A stretch of 9,416 bases of DNA from Gammaproteobacteria bacterium (GTDB lineage Bacteria > Pseudomonadota > Gammaproteobacteria > Xanthomonadales > Wenzhouxiangellaceae): assembly GCA_003561495.1 (NCBI GenBank), contig PWWM01000175.1, positions 1 through 9,416 on the forward strand, given 5' to 3'. Shown piece by piece: positions 1-5,901 of this stretch. The notes under the pieces are model-generated. The model was not told the origin of the DNA and searched no databases. It was given only the letters and a program-made list of their open reading frames with translations. The translations under genes were made by a program, and so were the position numbers. Numbering within the stretch: position 1 is the stretch's first letter; each line of letters opens with the position of its first letter.

Positions 1-2
1 CA

Positions 3-56
3 CTGAACGTTTCTGCCGATTTCGATGGCCACCCCGCCAGTCTGTCAACCCATTGA
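3..56 (+). CDS. possible C-terminal tail of an upstream gene (partial)
   Basis: A reading frame open from the left edge gives 17 codons (LNVSADFDGHPASLSTH) and ends at TGA 54-56. The stop overlaps the Shine-Dalgarno-like GAGGA of the next gene, whose preferred start lies 11 nt downstream, which is typical spacing within an operon. The tail is too short to recognise. In E. coli the related peptidase gene ycbK (mepK) follows the L,D-transpeptidase gene ycbB, but nothing in these 17 residues confirms such a gene here. It could equally be chance open frame. Confidence 0.28.
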   Translation: MNVSADFDGHPASLSTH

Positions 57-59
57 GGA
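55..59 (+). promoter_or_regulatory. ribosome binding site (GAGGA) that selects TTG start at 68
   Basis: GAGGA lies 8 nt before TTG 68. The in-frame TTG at 53 has no such site upstream and would itself overlap this motif. This favours 68 as the start of the peptidase gene and gives a cleaner signal peptide (MKLLFMLLSVMAM...). Confidence 0.55.
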
Positions 60-67
60 TTACTCGT

Positions 68-1021
68 TTGAAACTCCTGTTCATGCTTTTGTCAGTCATG
101 GCAATGCTTCCGCTGCCGGGCATCGCCAATCCGGCCCCTTTCGACCCGGCCCGTCTGGACTATGCCGTCAACTTCAACGGCAAGCAGGTGGACTGGCAGA
201 CCTTTGCCTTCTTTGTCATGCCGGACCAGGATTACGAGATCCGTGTTCACGTCGATGAAACAACGACGGTCGACATTGACCCCGGCGAGGGAACGCTGAC
301 AGGCTCAACGACCCGCGGAGGAATCTGGCGCGCACCAACCCGGCAAGGCCTGCAGGTGCTGCGCATCCAGCCCGATGGCCATGCGCCGATGATCCTGAAC
401 GTGGTGGTGATGGTGCCGGCCGGCCAAGTCAAGAATGGCTACCTGAATGGATACCGGATCGGCCAGTACCCGGCCAAACCGCTGCGCGGCAATCCGATCT
501 ACCTGCCCCCTGCAGGCTTTGTTGAAATCACCCCGGAAATGGTTGATTTGCCGGTTTCACCGCATTTCACGCTCGGGCAGTTCCTGTGCAAGCAGCAACC
601 GGACCACTGGCCGAAGTACCTGGTACTGCGCGAGGCGCTGGTGGCCAAGCTGGAGATCATCCTGTCCGAGGTCAATGAGCGCGGCATCCGCACCGATGGT
701 TTTCACGTCATGAGCGGCTACCGCACACCCTGGTACAACCAGGCCATCGGCAACGGCCGGTACTCGCGTCATGTCTGGGGCGGCGCAGCAGATATCTTCA
801 TTGACACCAATGGCAACGGTCGCATGGATGACCTGACCGGCAACGGCAAGAGCGACCTACGAGATGCGAAGATGCTCCTGGGCATCATCGAGGAGATCTA
901 CCAGACCCGCAAGCACCAACGCCTGCATGGCGGACTTGGGCTATATGGTCCGCGACCTCATCGCGGCCCGTTCGTCCATGTCGATGCACGCGGCCAGGAG
1001 GCCCGTTGGTCGATACCCTGA
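68..1021 (+). CDS. secreted M15-type (DUF882/YcbK-like) zinc peptidase
   Basis: Predicted periplasmic murein peptidase of the M15 D-Ala-D-Ala-peptidase fold, which cleaves peptidoglycan cross-links or stem peptides. With TTG 68 as start the product is 317 aa. Residues 1-20 form a signal peptide (MKLLFMLLSVMAM, then a likely cut after PGIA). Residues about 25-130 are a beta-rich N-terminal domain. The segment about 125-150 (GYRIGQYPAKPLRGNPIY) is of a kind I associate with this family. The catalytic domain occupies about 165-317: SGYRTP at 216-221, likely zinc ligands H235 and D242 in SRHVWGGAAD, and H304 in FVHVDARG. Residues 246-266 form two Asp/Asn/Gly-rich, EF-hand-like loops between the ligands. 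The frame is open to the window edge, so TTG 53 or a start further left is possible, but the GAGGA site favours 68. The exact bond cleaved cannot be read from sequence. E. coli MepK (YcbK) is the nearest named relative I can suggest, and it lacks the long N-terminal domain. Confidence 0.85.
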   Translation: MKLLFMLLSVMAMLPLPGIANPAPFDPARLDYAVNFNGKQVDWQTFAFFVMPDQDYEIRVHVDETTTVDIDPGEGTLTGSTTRGGIWRAPTRQGLQVLRIQPDGHAPMILNVVVMVPAGQVKNGYLNGYRIGQYPAKPLRGNPIYLPPAGFVEITPEMVDLPVSPHFTLGQFLCKQQPDHWPKYLVLREALVAKLEIILSEVNERGIRTDGFHVMSGYRTPWYNQAIGNGRYSRHVWGGAADIFIDTNGNGRMDDLTGNGKSDLRDAKMLLGIIEEIYQTRKHQRLHGGLGLYGPRPHRGPFVHVDARGQEARWSIP

Positions 1022-1067
1022 GCCGGGGCTGGGTTATCCTTGCTGCCGTGAAACCTGCCACCGAACG

Positions 1068-2198
1068 ATGAGTCGTCCTTCCAGCCCACCCAATGCGCTG
1101 CCGCGCCCGCATCTGTTGTTTGTCGAACACAGCCGGCTGATGCGCAAGGCTGCTGAGCGAATACTCGGCAAGGAGTTCGAAGTCGTTCTTTCCGAAACCT
1201 GTGAAGCTGCCTGGACCACGTTGCTGGACAACCCGCTGATTCAGGTCATTTTCGTCAATCTTGACGAGTCGGCGCCCCAATCCCAGCCCGGGCCCGACCT
1301 GCTCGAGCGGATCCGCACCACCTCCAGCCGGCGGATCTCCGAGACACCGGTGGTTGTGATCACTGGAGACCAGGTCAGCGAATCCCGACGCGAGGAATGG
1401 CTGGACCGGGGCGTGACCGACTTCATAGAGAAACCTTTCCGGCCCAGCGAGTTGCTCGCCCGGGCCCGGACGCATGCCAGCGGCGCGGTTGCGCTGGAGC
1501 GACTGAAGTTGTTGCAGCTTCAGCACAATCGCGACGGCGAAACCGGCCTGGGAAACCGGAGATACTTTTTTGAACGACTGGGGCAGGCGATCAGTTTTTC
1601 CCATCGCCATGAACTGCCGTTGAGCCTGGTTCACATGCACCTTGATGGGCTGGCCGGCACCCTGCAGAACATGGAACGCCCCATGCGCCTGGGGCGTATG
1701 GTCAGGTTCGGGCGCATGCTTGGCAGAGCCGTGCGTCAGGAAGATACCGTCTACCGAACCGGACCCGAGACCTTCAGTTTCATCCTGCCGAACACCGATG
1801 CCAACGGCGCTGAAGCGGTGCGTTGCCGACTGGTCCCCGAACTCGATGCCCTGGGGATGCTGGATGGGGGAGACTTGACCGAGATCTCGACCCGTTTTCA
1901 TGTCGAGGAAGTCCATTCCGAACATGAGGAACCGGTCAGCGATGTCGTTCGCCGAATTCGGCAGAACATGGGTGCATTACTGATCATTCCCAGCGAGGAA
2001 ATCACGCCGACCGGCGCCGATGCGCTGCTGGCCTCGCCGTCGGATCATCTGGAAAGCCTCCTGGAACTGGTCGAACAGGGTGAGGCCGAGCAATTAAAGG
2101 CCGTGCTCCCGGAAATCTTCGCCCGCCTCAAGCCCCTGTTGTCCCTGGCCGAAAGCATGCACGAGAAGAATCAGGACGGCGACAAAACCGGGCAATAG
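1068..2198 (+). CDS. pseudo-receiver plus degenerate GGDEF regulator (paralog 1)
   Basis: Regulatory protein of 376 aa. Residues 15-130 have the receiver (REC) fold, but the acidic pair is E20-H21 instead of two acidic residues, and the phospho-acceptor position is N64 (VIFVNLDES, against VLFCDLNMP in the neighbouring paralog). T99 and K122 (EKPF) are kept. A linker helix follows, then a GGDEF-like domain (about 155-300) opening with ETGLGNRRYFFERL. Its active-site loop is GPETF (232-236) instead of GG(D/E)EF, so c-di-GMP synthesis is very unlikely. A helical tail (about 325-365) matches the paralog's. I chose ATG 1068 because in-frame upstream codons run back into the peptidase gene and the receiver starts about 14 residues after this Met. 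No clear Shine-Dalgarno is seen. It lies 46 nt after the peptidase gene and 134 nt before paralog 2, with which it forms a tandem duplication. Likely role: phosphorylation-independent signalling through protein contacts. No target or kinase is identifiable. Confidence 0.85.
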   Translation: MSRPSSPPNALPRPHLLFVEHSRLMRKAAERILGKEFEVVLSETCEAAWTTLLDNPLIQVIFVNLDESAPQSQPGPDLLERIRTTSSRRISETPVVVITGDQVSESRREEWLDRGVTDFIEKPFRPSELLARARTHASGAVALERLKLLQLQHNRDGETGLGNRRYFFERLGQAISFSHRHELPLSLVHMHLDGLAGTLQNMERPMRLGRMVRFGRMLGRAVRQEDTVYRTGPETFSFILPNTDANGAEAVRCRLVPELDALGMLDGGDLTEISTRFHVEEVHSEHEEPVSDVVRRIRQNMGALLIIPSEEITPTGADALLASPSDHLESLLELVEQGEAEQLKAVLPEIFARLKPLLSLAESMHEKNQDGDKTGQ

Positions 2199-2304
2199 GC
2201 GGCCCCGTTTGGTCACTTCGAACCGGTGCTGAACCGCCTGCATCGGTCAGCAGCCGGCAAAAAACGATCTGAAACCGTGACTTCCGACCTGATCGCGCCT
2301 GGCA

Positions 2305-2320
2305 TGGCACGGCGATTGCT
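2305..2320 (+). promoter_or_regulatory. sigma-54 (RpoN) -24/-12 promoter
   Basis: TGGCACGGCGATTGCT matches the sigma-54 consensus TGGCACG-N4-TTGCW at every fixed position. The -24 GG is at 2306-2307 and the -12 GC at 2318-2319, with the strict 10-nt spacing. It lies in the 134-nt gap between the two receiver genes, on the coding strand of the second. The predicted transcription start is about 2330-2331, only 2-3 nt before ATG 2333. I did not find a recognisable upstream activator site. Confidence 0.6.
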
Positions 2321-2332
2321 GCTTTCTTTCCC

Positions 2333-3412
2333 ATGAAAGCGTTCGAGTCAACCCAACCAGGCATTCAGGCGCGCATCCTGTTTGTCGATGACAGCAAGCT
2401 GATCCGTCTGGCCGCTCGCAAGATGCTGGCTGAACACTTCGACCTGGTGCTGGCCGAAAATGCCAGCCAGGCCCATGACCTGGTGTGCGCCGACCCAACC
2501 ATCCAGGTGTTGTTCTGCGACTTGAACATGCCCGGCGAAAGCGGCTATGACCTGCTTGAGTCCCTGCGTGGCAGTGAACAATCACGGCTCCGCGAGCTGC
2601 CGGTCATCATTGTGACCAGCACCGATCAACTTGAACAGGAGAGGCAACGCGCCTTACGAGCTGGCGCCACCGACTTCATCAGCAAGCCGTTCCGCGCCAG
2701 TGAGCTGCTGGCCCGTGCCCGGGCCCATGCCAGTCACAAGGAGGCAGTGCGCAGAATTCATCAGCTCGAGCAGCATCAGCACACCGATCCGGCAACCGGT
2801 CTGGGTACTCGCCATTACTGTCGCCAGCGACTGGCCCAGGCGATCAGTTTCGCCCGTCGTCATGGACAGGCCCTGACCCTGATGCATCTCCACTTGTCCG
2901 GCCTGACCCGCTTGATTCGCGAGCTCGGCGAACCCTATGCCTGTCGTGCACTGGAGCGAATCGGATCGACGCTCAAGAGCATCATTCGCGCCGAGGACAC
3001 GATTTGCCGAACCGGAACATCGACATTCTGCTTCATCCTGCCGGCCACGGACACGGCCGGCGCCGAGGTACTTCGCGAGCGATTCGCACCCGATCTTGAG
3101 GCACTGGGCATTGATGCAGATGGGCGGACGCTGAATATCGAATGCCATTTTTCAATCCAGGAGCCGCCGCTGGACGGGTCGATGGATCCCGAACAGATTC
3201 TGCGCTCGGGCCTGGCGCCCAAGCCCGAACCGGGGGATCACTCGACCCGCGTGACCATGGATCTGGAAGAGGCGCTGTCACGACTGCAGCGCGGAGACAT
3301 CGACAGCGTTCAGGAACAATTGCCCGACTTGCTCCGAAGACTGGAACCTCTGTTGAAACTGGCCGGCCAATCGCATGTGATTAAAGCACACGACCTGATC
3401 ACCCGCGCTTGA
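2333..3412 (+). CDS. response regulator with degenerate GGDEF domain (paralog 2)
   Basis: Regulatory protein of 359 aa. The receiver domain (about 14-128) has all the usual residues: acidic pair D19-D20 (ILFVDDSK), phospho-acceptor D63 (FCDLNMPG), T95 and K118 (SKPF). A linker helix (about 130-150) leads to a GGDEF-like domain (about 152-290) that begins PATGLGTRHYCRQRL. Its active-site loop is GTSTF (228-232), so it should not make c-di-GMP. It may bind a nucleotide or a protein instead. The helical tail (about 305-350) is shared with paralog 1. ATG 2333 is the only plausible start: a stop lies in frame at 2270-2272, there is no other in-frame start codon in between, and the receiver begins 14 residues later. 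There is no Shine-Dalgarno. A sigma-54 promoter lies immediately upstream, so the mRNA may be nearly leaderless. The cognate histidine kinase is not in the window. Confidence 0.9.
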   Translation: MKAFESTQPGIQARILFVDDSKLIRLAARKMLAEHFDLVLAENASQAHDLVCADPTIQVLFCDLNMPGESGYDLLESLRGSEQSRLRELPVIIVTSTDQLEQERQRALRAGATDFISKPFRASELLARARAHASHKEAVRRIHQLEQHQHTDPATGLGTRHYCRQRLAQAISFARRHGQALTLMHLHLSGLTRLIRELGEPYACRALERIGSTLKSIIRAEDTICRTGTSTFCFILPATDTAGAEVLRERFAPDLEALGIDADGRTLNIECHFSIQEPPLDGSMDPEQILRSGLAPKPEPGDHSTRVTMDLEEALSRLQRGDIDSVQEQLPDLLRRLEPLLKLAGQSHVIKAHDLITRA

Positions 3413-3420
3413 GACCCTGC

Positions 3421-3445
3421 CAGGAAGCCTCTAAGAGGCTCCCTG
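3421..3445. terminator. bidirectional hairpin between convergent genes
   Basis: An 11-bp inverted repeat (CAGGAAGCCTC / GAGGCTCCCTG) with a TAA loop and one A-C mismatch. It starts 9 nt after the stop of the + strand regulator and ends 4 nt before the stop of the - strand lipoprotein gene. The position suits a shared transcription terminator. There is no U-tract on either side, so it is not a classical intrinsic terminator. It may need Rho or act as a 3'-end stabilising stem. Confidence 0.5.
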
Positions 3446-3448
3446 AGT

Positions 3449-4123
3449 TCAGCGACTGCGATCGCGCCAGCGACGTCGGTCTTCTTCATCCCCGGGCCCG
3501 ATCTCGCCATCGGCTAGCGCACCCTCCTCGAGCACCCAGCCGGCCAGATCGACAAGAAATTCATTGAGTACGGTCTCCCAGGTCTCGATCAAGGGGCCGA
3601 TTTCCTTGCCCCGCGAACGACCCGAATGTCTGAACATTCGACTGGCGACTTGCCGCGAACTGCGCTGATGGACCAGACTGGCCTGGACGACCAGATCCAC
3701 GCCAAGATCAGCGCCACCGTCATCGACCGCCTCGAAATGCCGGATCTCGGTCACCAGCCTATATCGGGCGCGCAAACCACCACCGCGGCCAATGCCCTCG
3801 AACCCTTCCGAGTCGGTCAGCGTTCTGATCATCAGCGACTGCAACATTTCCGGCACGCTGTCCAGCCAGGCCGCCCCCGGGTAGACCTGCAAACGTGACG
3901 GTGTGCGCCGTACCAGCAGCCTTTCCGAATCGCGCATCTGATCGGCAACCGGGCGCTGAACCTGAAGTGACCATTCCACCGCCTCGGCCCGGAAATCTTC
4001 CGGCAAGGTGACACTGGGCGCCATGATGGTCACCGGCGCGGGCTGTCCACCCAGCATGCAGGCTGACAAGGCCAGGACTGCGACCGTCAGGCCGGCCAGG
4101 CGAATCATCGCTGGATATTTCAT
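3449..4123 (-). CDS. PqiC/ABC_trans_aux-type lipoprotein of the MCE operon
   Basis: Lipoprotein of 224 aa, matching the ABC-type transport auxiliary lipoprotein family (DUF330, PF03886; E. coli PqiC is the best-known member). The signal peptide carries a lipobox LSAC with lipidated Cys at residue 22. The residue after Cys is Met rather than Asp, so outer-membrane sorting by Lol is expected. Recognisable parts are the tail of the N-terminal strand (LQVYPGAAWLDSVPEMLQ, about 80-97) and RYRLVTEIRHFEA (about 122-134). The C-terminus is rich in charged residues (DEEDRRRWRDRSR). Last gene of the operon; its ATG overlaps the mlaD stop by 4 nt. A GAGGAG site sits 11 nt upstream of the start, at 4135-4140. 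It probably receives or passes lipid at the outer membrane with the MCE protein. The family is diverse, so partners are inferred from context. Confidence 0.85.
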   Translation of the reverse strand: MKYPAMIRLAGLTVAVLALSACMLGGQPAPVTIMAPSVTLPEDFRAEAVEWSLQVQRPVADQMRDSERLLVRRTPSRLQVYPGAAWLDSVPEMLQSLMIRTLTDSEGFEGIGRGGGLRARYRLVTEIRHFEAVDDGGADLGVDLVVQASLVHQRSSRQVASRMFRHSGRSRGKEIGPLIETWETVLNEFLVDLAGWVLEEGALADGEIGPGDEEDRRRWRDRSR

Positions 4124-5088
4124 CTCGGGTTGTACTCCTCGGGCTGGTCACCGCCCAGCAGGAACCGGGTCGGGTGGCGTTCAAAGCGGGTGCTGACCCG
4201 CGATAGCTCCCGAATCAGGTAACGGAACTCCTGCAGGGCGGGACCGAATTGGGCCAAACCTTCGGTGCCAAACTCCGACAAGGCCTGCTCGTTGTCGGCA
4301 ATGACCTGGTCCAGCCGCCGTGAAAGCGAGGCAAACTGGTTGAGCGTTTCGCTCAGATCTTCGCTGAGATCCGGCAGAATCTTGATGACATTGTCCTCGA
4401 TGCCTTCCAGGGCCATGACGATGTCATCGACCGCTTTCGACGCCCCGGTCAGCACTTCGACCAACTGTTCGCTGCCGCGATGGGCGTTGCGCACGATATC
4501 GCCGAACAGGTCCTTTTCGGTGCCCAGGGCGACGACAAATTCATCGATATTGTCCAGCGTGGTCGCGACGCGATCGGCGTTTTCCTCGCTCAGGAAATCC
4601 AGCAGGCGCAGCATGACTTCACTGGCCGTGCTGGCAATGTCCTCGGAGGCCTCTATGAGACGTTGCAGTGGTGATTCCTCGGCCACGATCACCGGCAGGT
4701 CCTCGCCTGGCTCCTTGGACAGGCGTGGGCTGTCCGGATCACCACCTCGTAACTGAATCAGGGCCACGCCGGTCAGGCCCGAGATGCTCAATCGGGCCGT
4801 CGTGTCAGTGCGCACGGGGGCCTCGGCCTTGAGGCGCACGACGGCGACCACCTGGCGGGGATCGTCCGGGTTCAGGTAAAGCTCCCTGACGCTGCCCATG
4901 TTGATGCCGTTGTACTGGACCGTGCTGCCCACCGACAGGCCGGTCACGGCCTGGCCGAAGCGAATTTCATAATCGGAAAAGGCGGCTGCGGCCTGGTATC
5001 GCGCCGACCACAGGCCCAGCGCCACGATCAGCGCCAGCCCGGCCAGGGTGAACATCCCGATCAATACATGATTGGCTCTGGTTTCCAT
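4120..5088 (-). CDS. mlaD: MlaD-family MCE protein, membrane-anchored
   Basis: Substrate-binding subunit of an MCE lipid transporter, 322 aa. Residues 8-28 are a single N-terminal membrane anchor (VLIGMFTLAGLALIVALGLW). A single MCE domain follows (about 38-115), with GLSVGSTVQYNGINMGSV as its core and ISGLTGVALIQL later. Residues about 140-300 are long helices with periodic hydrophobics, and the end carries ERHPTRFLLGG, a motif I have seen in such MlaD-like proteins. E. coli MlaD is 183 aa, so the helical extension is long and more like the coiled regions of PqiB-type proteins; it may help span the periplasm. The symbol is family-level only. The gene starts 48 nt after mlaF ends and overlaps the lipoprotein gene by 4 nt. 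Confidence 0.88.
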   Translation of the reverse strand: METRANHVLIGMFTLAGLALIVALGLWSARYQAAAAFSDYEIRFGQAVTGLSVGSTVQYNGINMGSVRELYLNPDDPRQVVAVVRLKAEAPVRTDTTARLSISGLTGVALIQLRGGDPDSPRLSKEPGEDLPVIVAEESPLQRLIEASEDIASTASEVMLRLLDFLSEENADRVATTLDNIDEFVVALGTEKDLFGDIVRNAHRGSEQLVEVLTGASKAVDDIVMALEGIEDNVIKILPDLSEDLSETLNQFASLSRRLDQVIADNEQALSEFGTEGLAQFGPALQEFRYLIRELSRVSTRFERHPTRFLLGGDQPEEYNPR

Positions 5089-5136
5089 ACCGCACCCCGA
5101 AAAATTTGCCGGAACCTCATCCTACACCAAGCCCGC

Positions 5137-5901
5137 TTATTGGGTGTTGCGAGCCGCCCGAGCCCTTGGGCCGTGAAAATAGTCCTGCACCCAGGGATGA
5201 TCATAGTCTTCGACCTCGTCAATAGATCCCACAGTCAAAATCCGCCCCTCGCCGATGACCGCCACCCGATCACAGATCGAATACAACGTGTCCAGGTCGT
5301 GGGTAATCAGAAACACCGTCAGACCCAGCGCCTTGCTCAGCGTGGCCAGCAACTCGTCGAAGGCGGCCGCGCCGATCGGGTCCAGACCGGCCGTGGGTTC
5401 ATCGAGAAACAGCAGTTCGGGATCCAGGGCCAAGGCCCTGGCCAGGCCGGCGCGCTTGCGCATGCCCCCGGACAACTCGGACGGCAGCTTGGGCGCGGCT
5501 TCAGCCGACAGGCCGGCCAGACGTATCTTGAGCAAGGCCAGCTCGCGACGCAAACCGGCCGGCAGATCCCGAAAATGCGCCTTGAGCGGCACCTCCACGT
5601 TTTCACTCACCGTCAGCGAAGAAAACAGCGCACCGTCCTGGAACAATACGCCGCTGTGGCGGCGCAGCCAGTCACGCGAGCCGGGACGGTCGTCGACCCG
5701 ATGACCAAACACCTTGATGACGCCGGCCTGGGGTGGCCGCAGCCCCAGAATGGCTCGCATCAGCACCGATTTGCCGGTGCCCGATCCGCCCACCACGCCG
5801 AGAATCTCGCCCTGGGTGACATCAAGGTCCAGGTTCTCGTGGACCACCTGGCGACCGAACTGGTTTTTCAGTCCGGTGATTGATATGGCCTTTTCGCTCA
5901 C
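5137..5901 (-). CDS. mlaF: MlaF-like ABC transporter ATPase
   Basis: Cytoplasmic ATPase of the MCE/Mla transporter, 254 aa, coupling ATP hydrolysis to lipid movement. All nucleotide-binding motifs are intact: Walker A GGSGTGKS (38-45, K44), Q-loop Q88 (VLFQDGALF), ABC signature LSGGMRKR (143-150), Walker B LLFLDEP with D167 and catalytic E168, D-loop GLD (172-174), and switch H201 (ITHD). The signature with Met after LSGG and then RKR is typical of Mla-type ATPases. It starts at GTG (5899-5901), overlapping the mlaE stop by 4 nt. The GGAG site at 5910-5913 lies 8 nt before the start. Translational coupling to mlaE is likely. Confidence 0.95.
   Translation of the reverse strand: MSEKAISITGLKNQFGRQVVHENLDLDVTQGEILGVVGGSGTGKSVLMRAILGLRPPQAGVIKVFGHRVDDRPGSRDWLRRHSGVLFQDGALFSSLTVSENVEVPLKAHFRDLPAGLRRELALLKIRLAGLSAEAAPKLPSELSGGMRKRAGLARALALDPELLFLDEPTAGLDPIGAAAFDELLATLSKALGLTVFLITHDLDTLYSICDRVAVIGEGRILTVGSIDEVEDYDHPWVQDYFHGPRARAARNTQ

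Noticed and set aside
1030..1044. Sigma-54-like TGGGTTATCCTTGCT upstream of the first receiver gene
   Set aside because: The spacing between GG and GC is one base short of the strict 10-nt requirement and the CACG part is absent. It may be a decayed relative of the 2305 site, but I would not call it a promoter.
864..1067. Extension of the first receiver gene back to 864
   Set aside because: It would overlap 158 nt of the peptidase gene and encode low-complexity Arg/Ser sequence with no signal peptide or domain. ATG 1068 precedes the receiver domain by a normal distance.
1761..1775. Active diguanylate cyclase motif in the receiver proteins
   Set aside because: The loops are GPETF and GTSTF, missing the second Gly and the metal-binding acidic residues of GG(D/E)EF, so c-di-GMP synthesis should not be annotated.
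885..1925. 346-codon open frame on the - strand
   Set aside because: It is antisense to the first receiver gene and the peptidase 3' end, has no recognisable domain, and is explained by GC-rich codon bias. The + strand gene has clear receiver and GGDEF-like homology.
5068..5883. 271-codon open frame on the + strand
   Set aside because: It lies opposite mlaF, whose ATPase motifs are all intact, and its translation is Gln/Arg/Gly-rich without any family signature.
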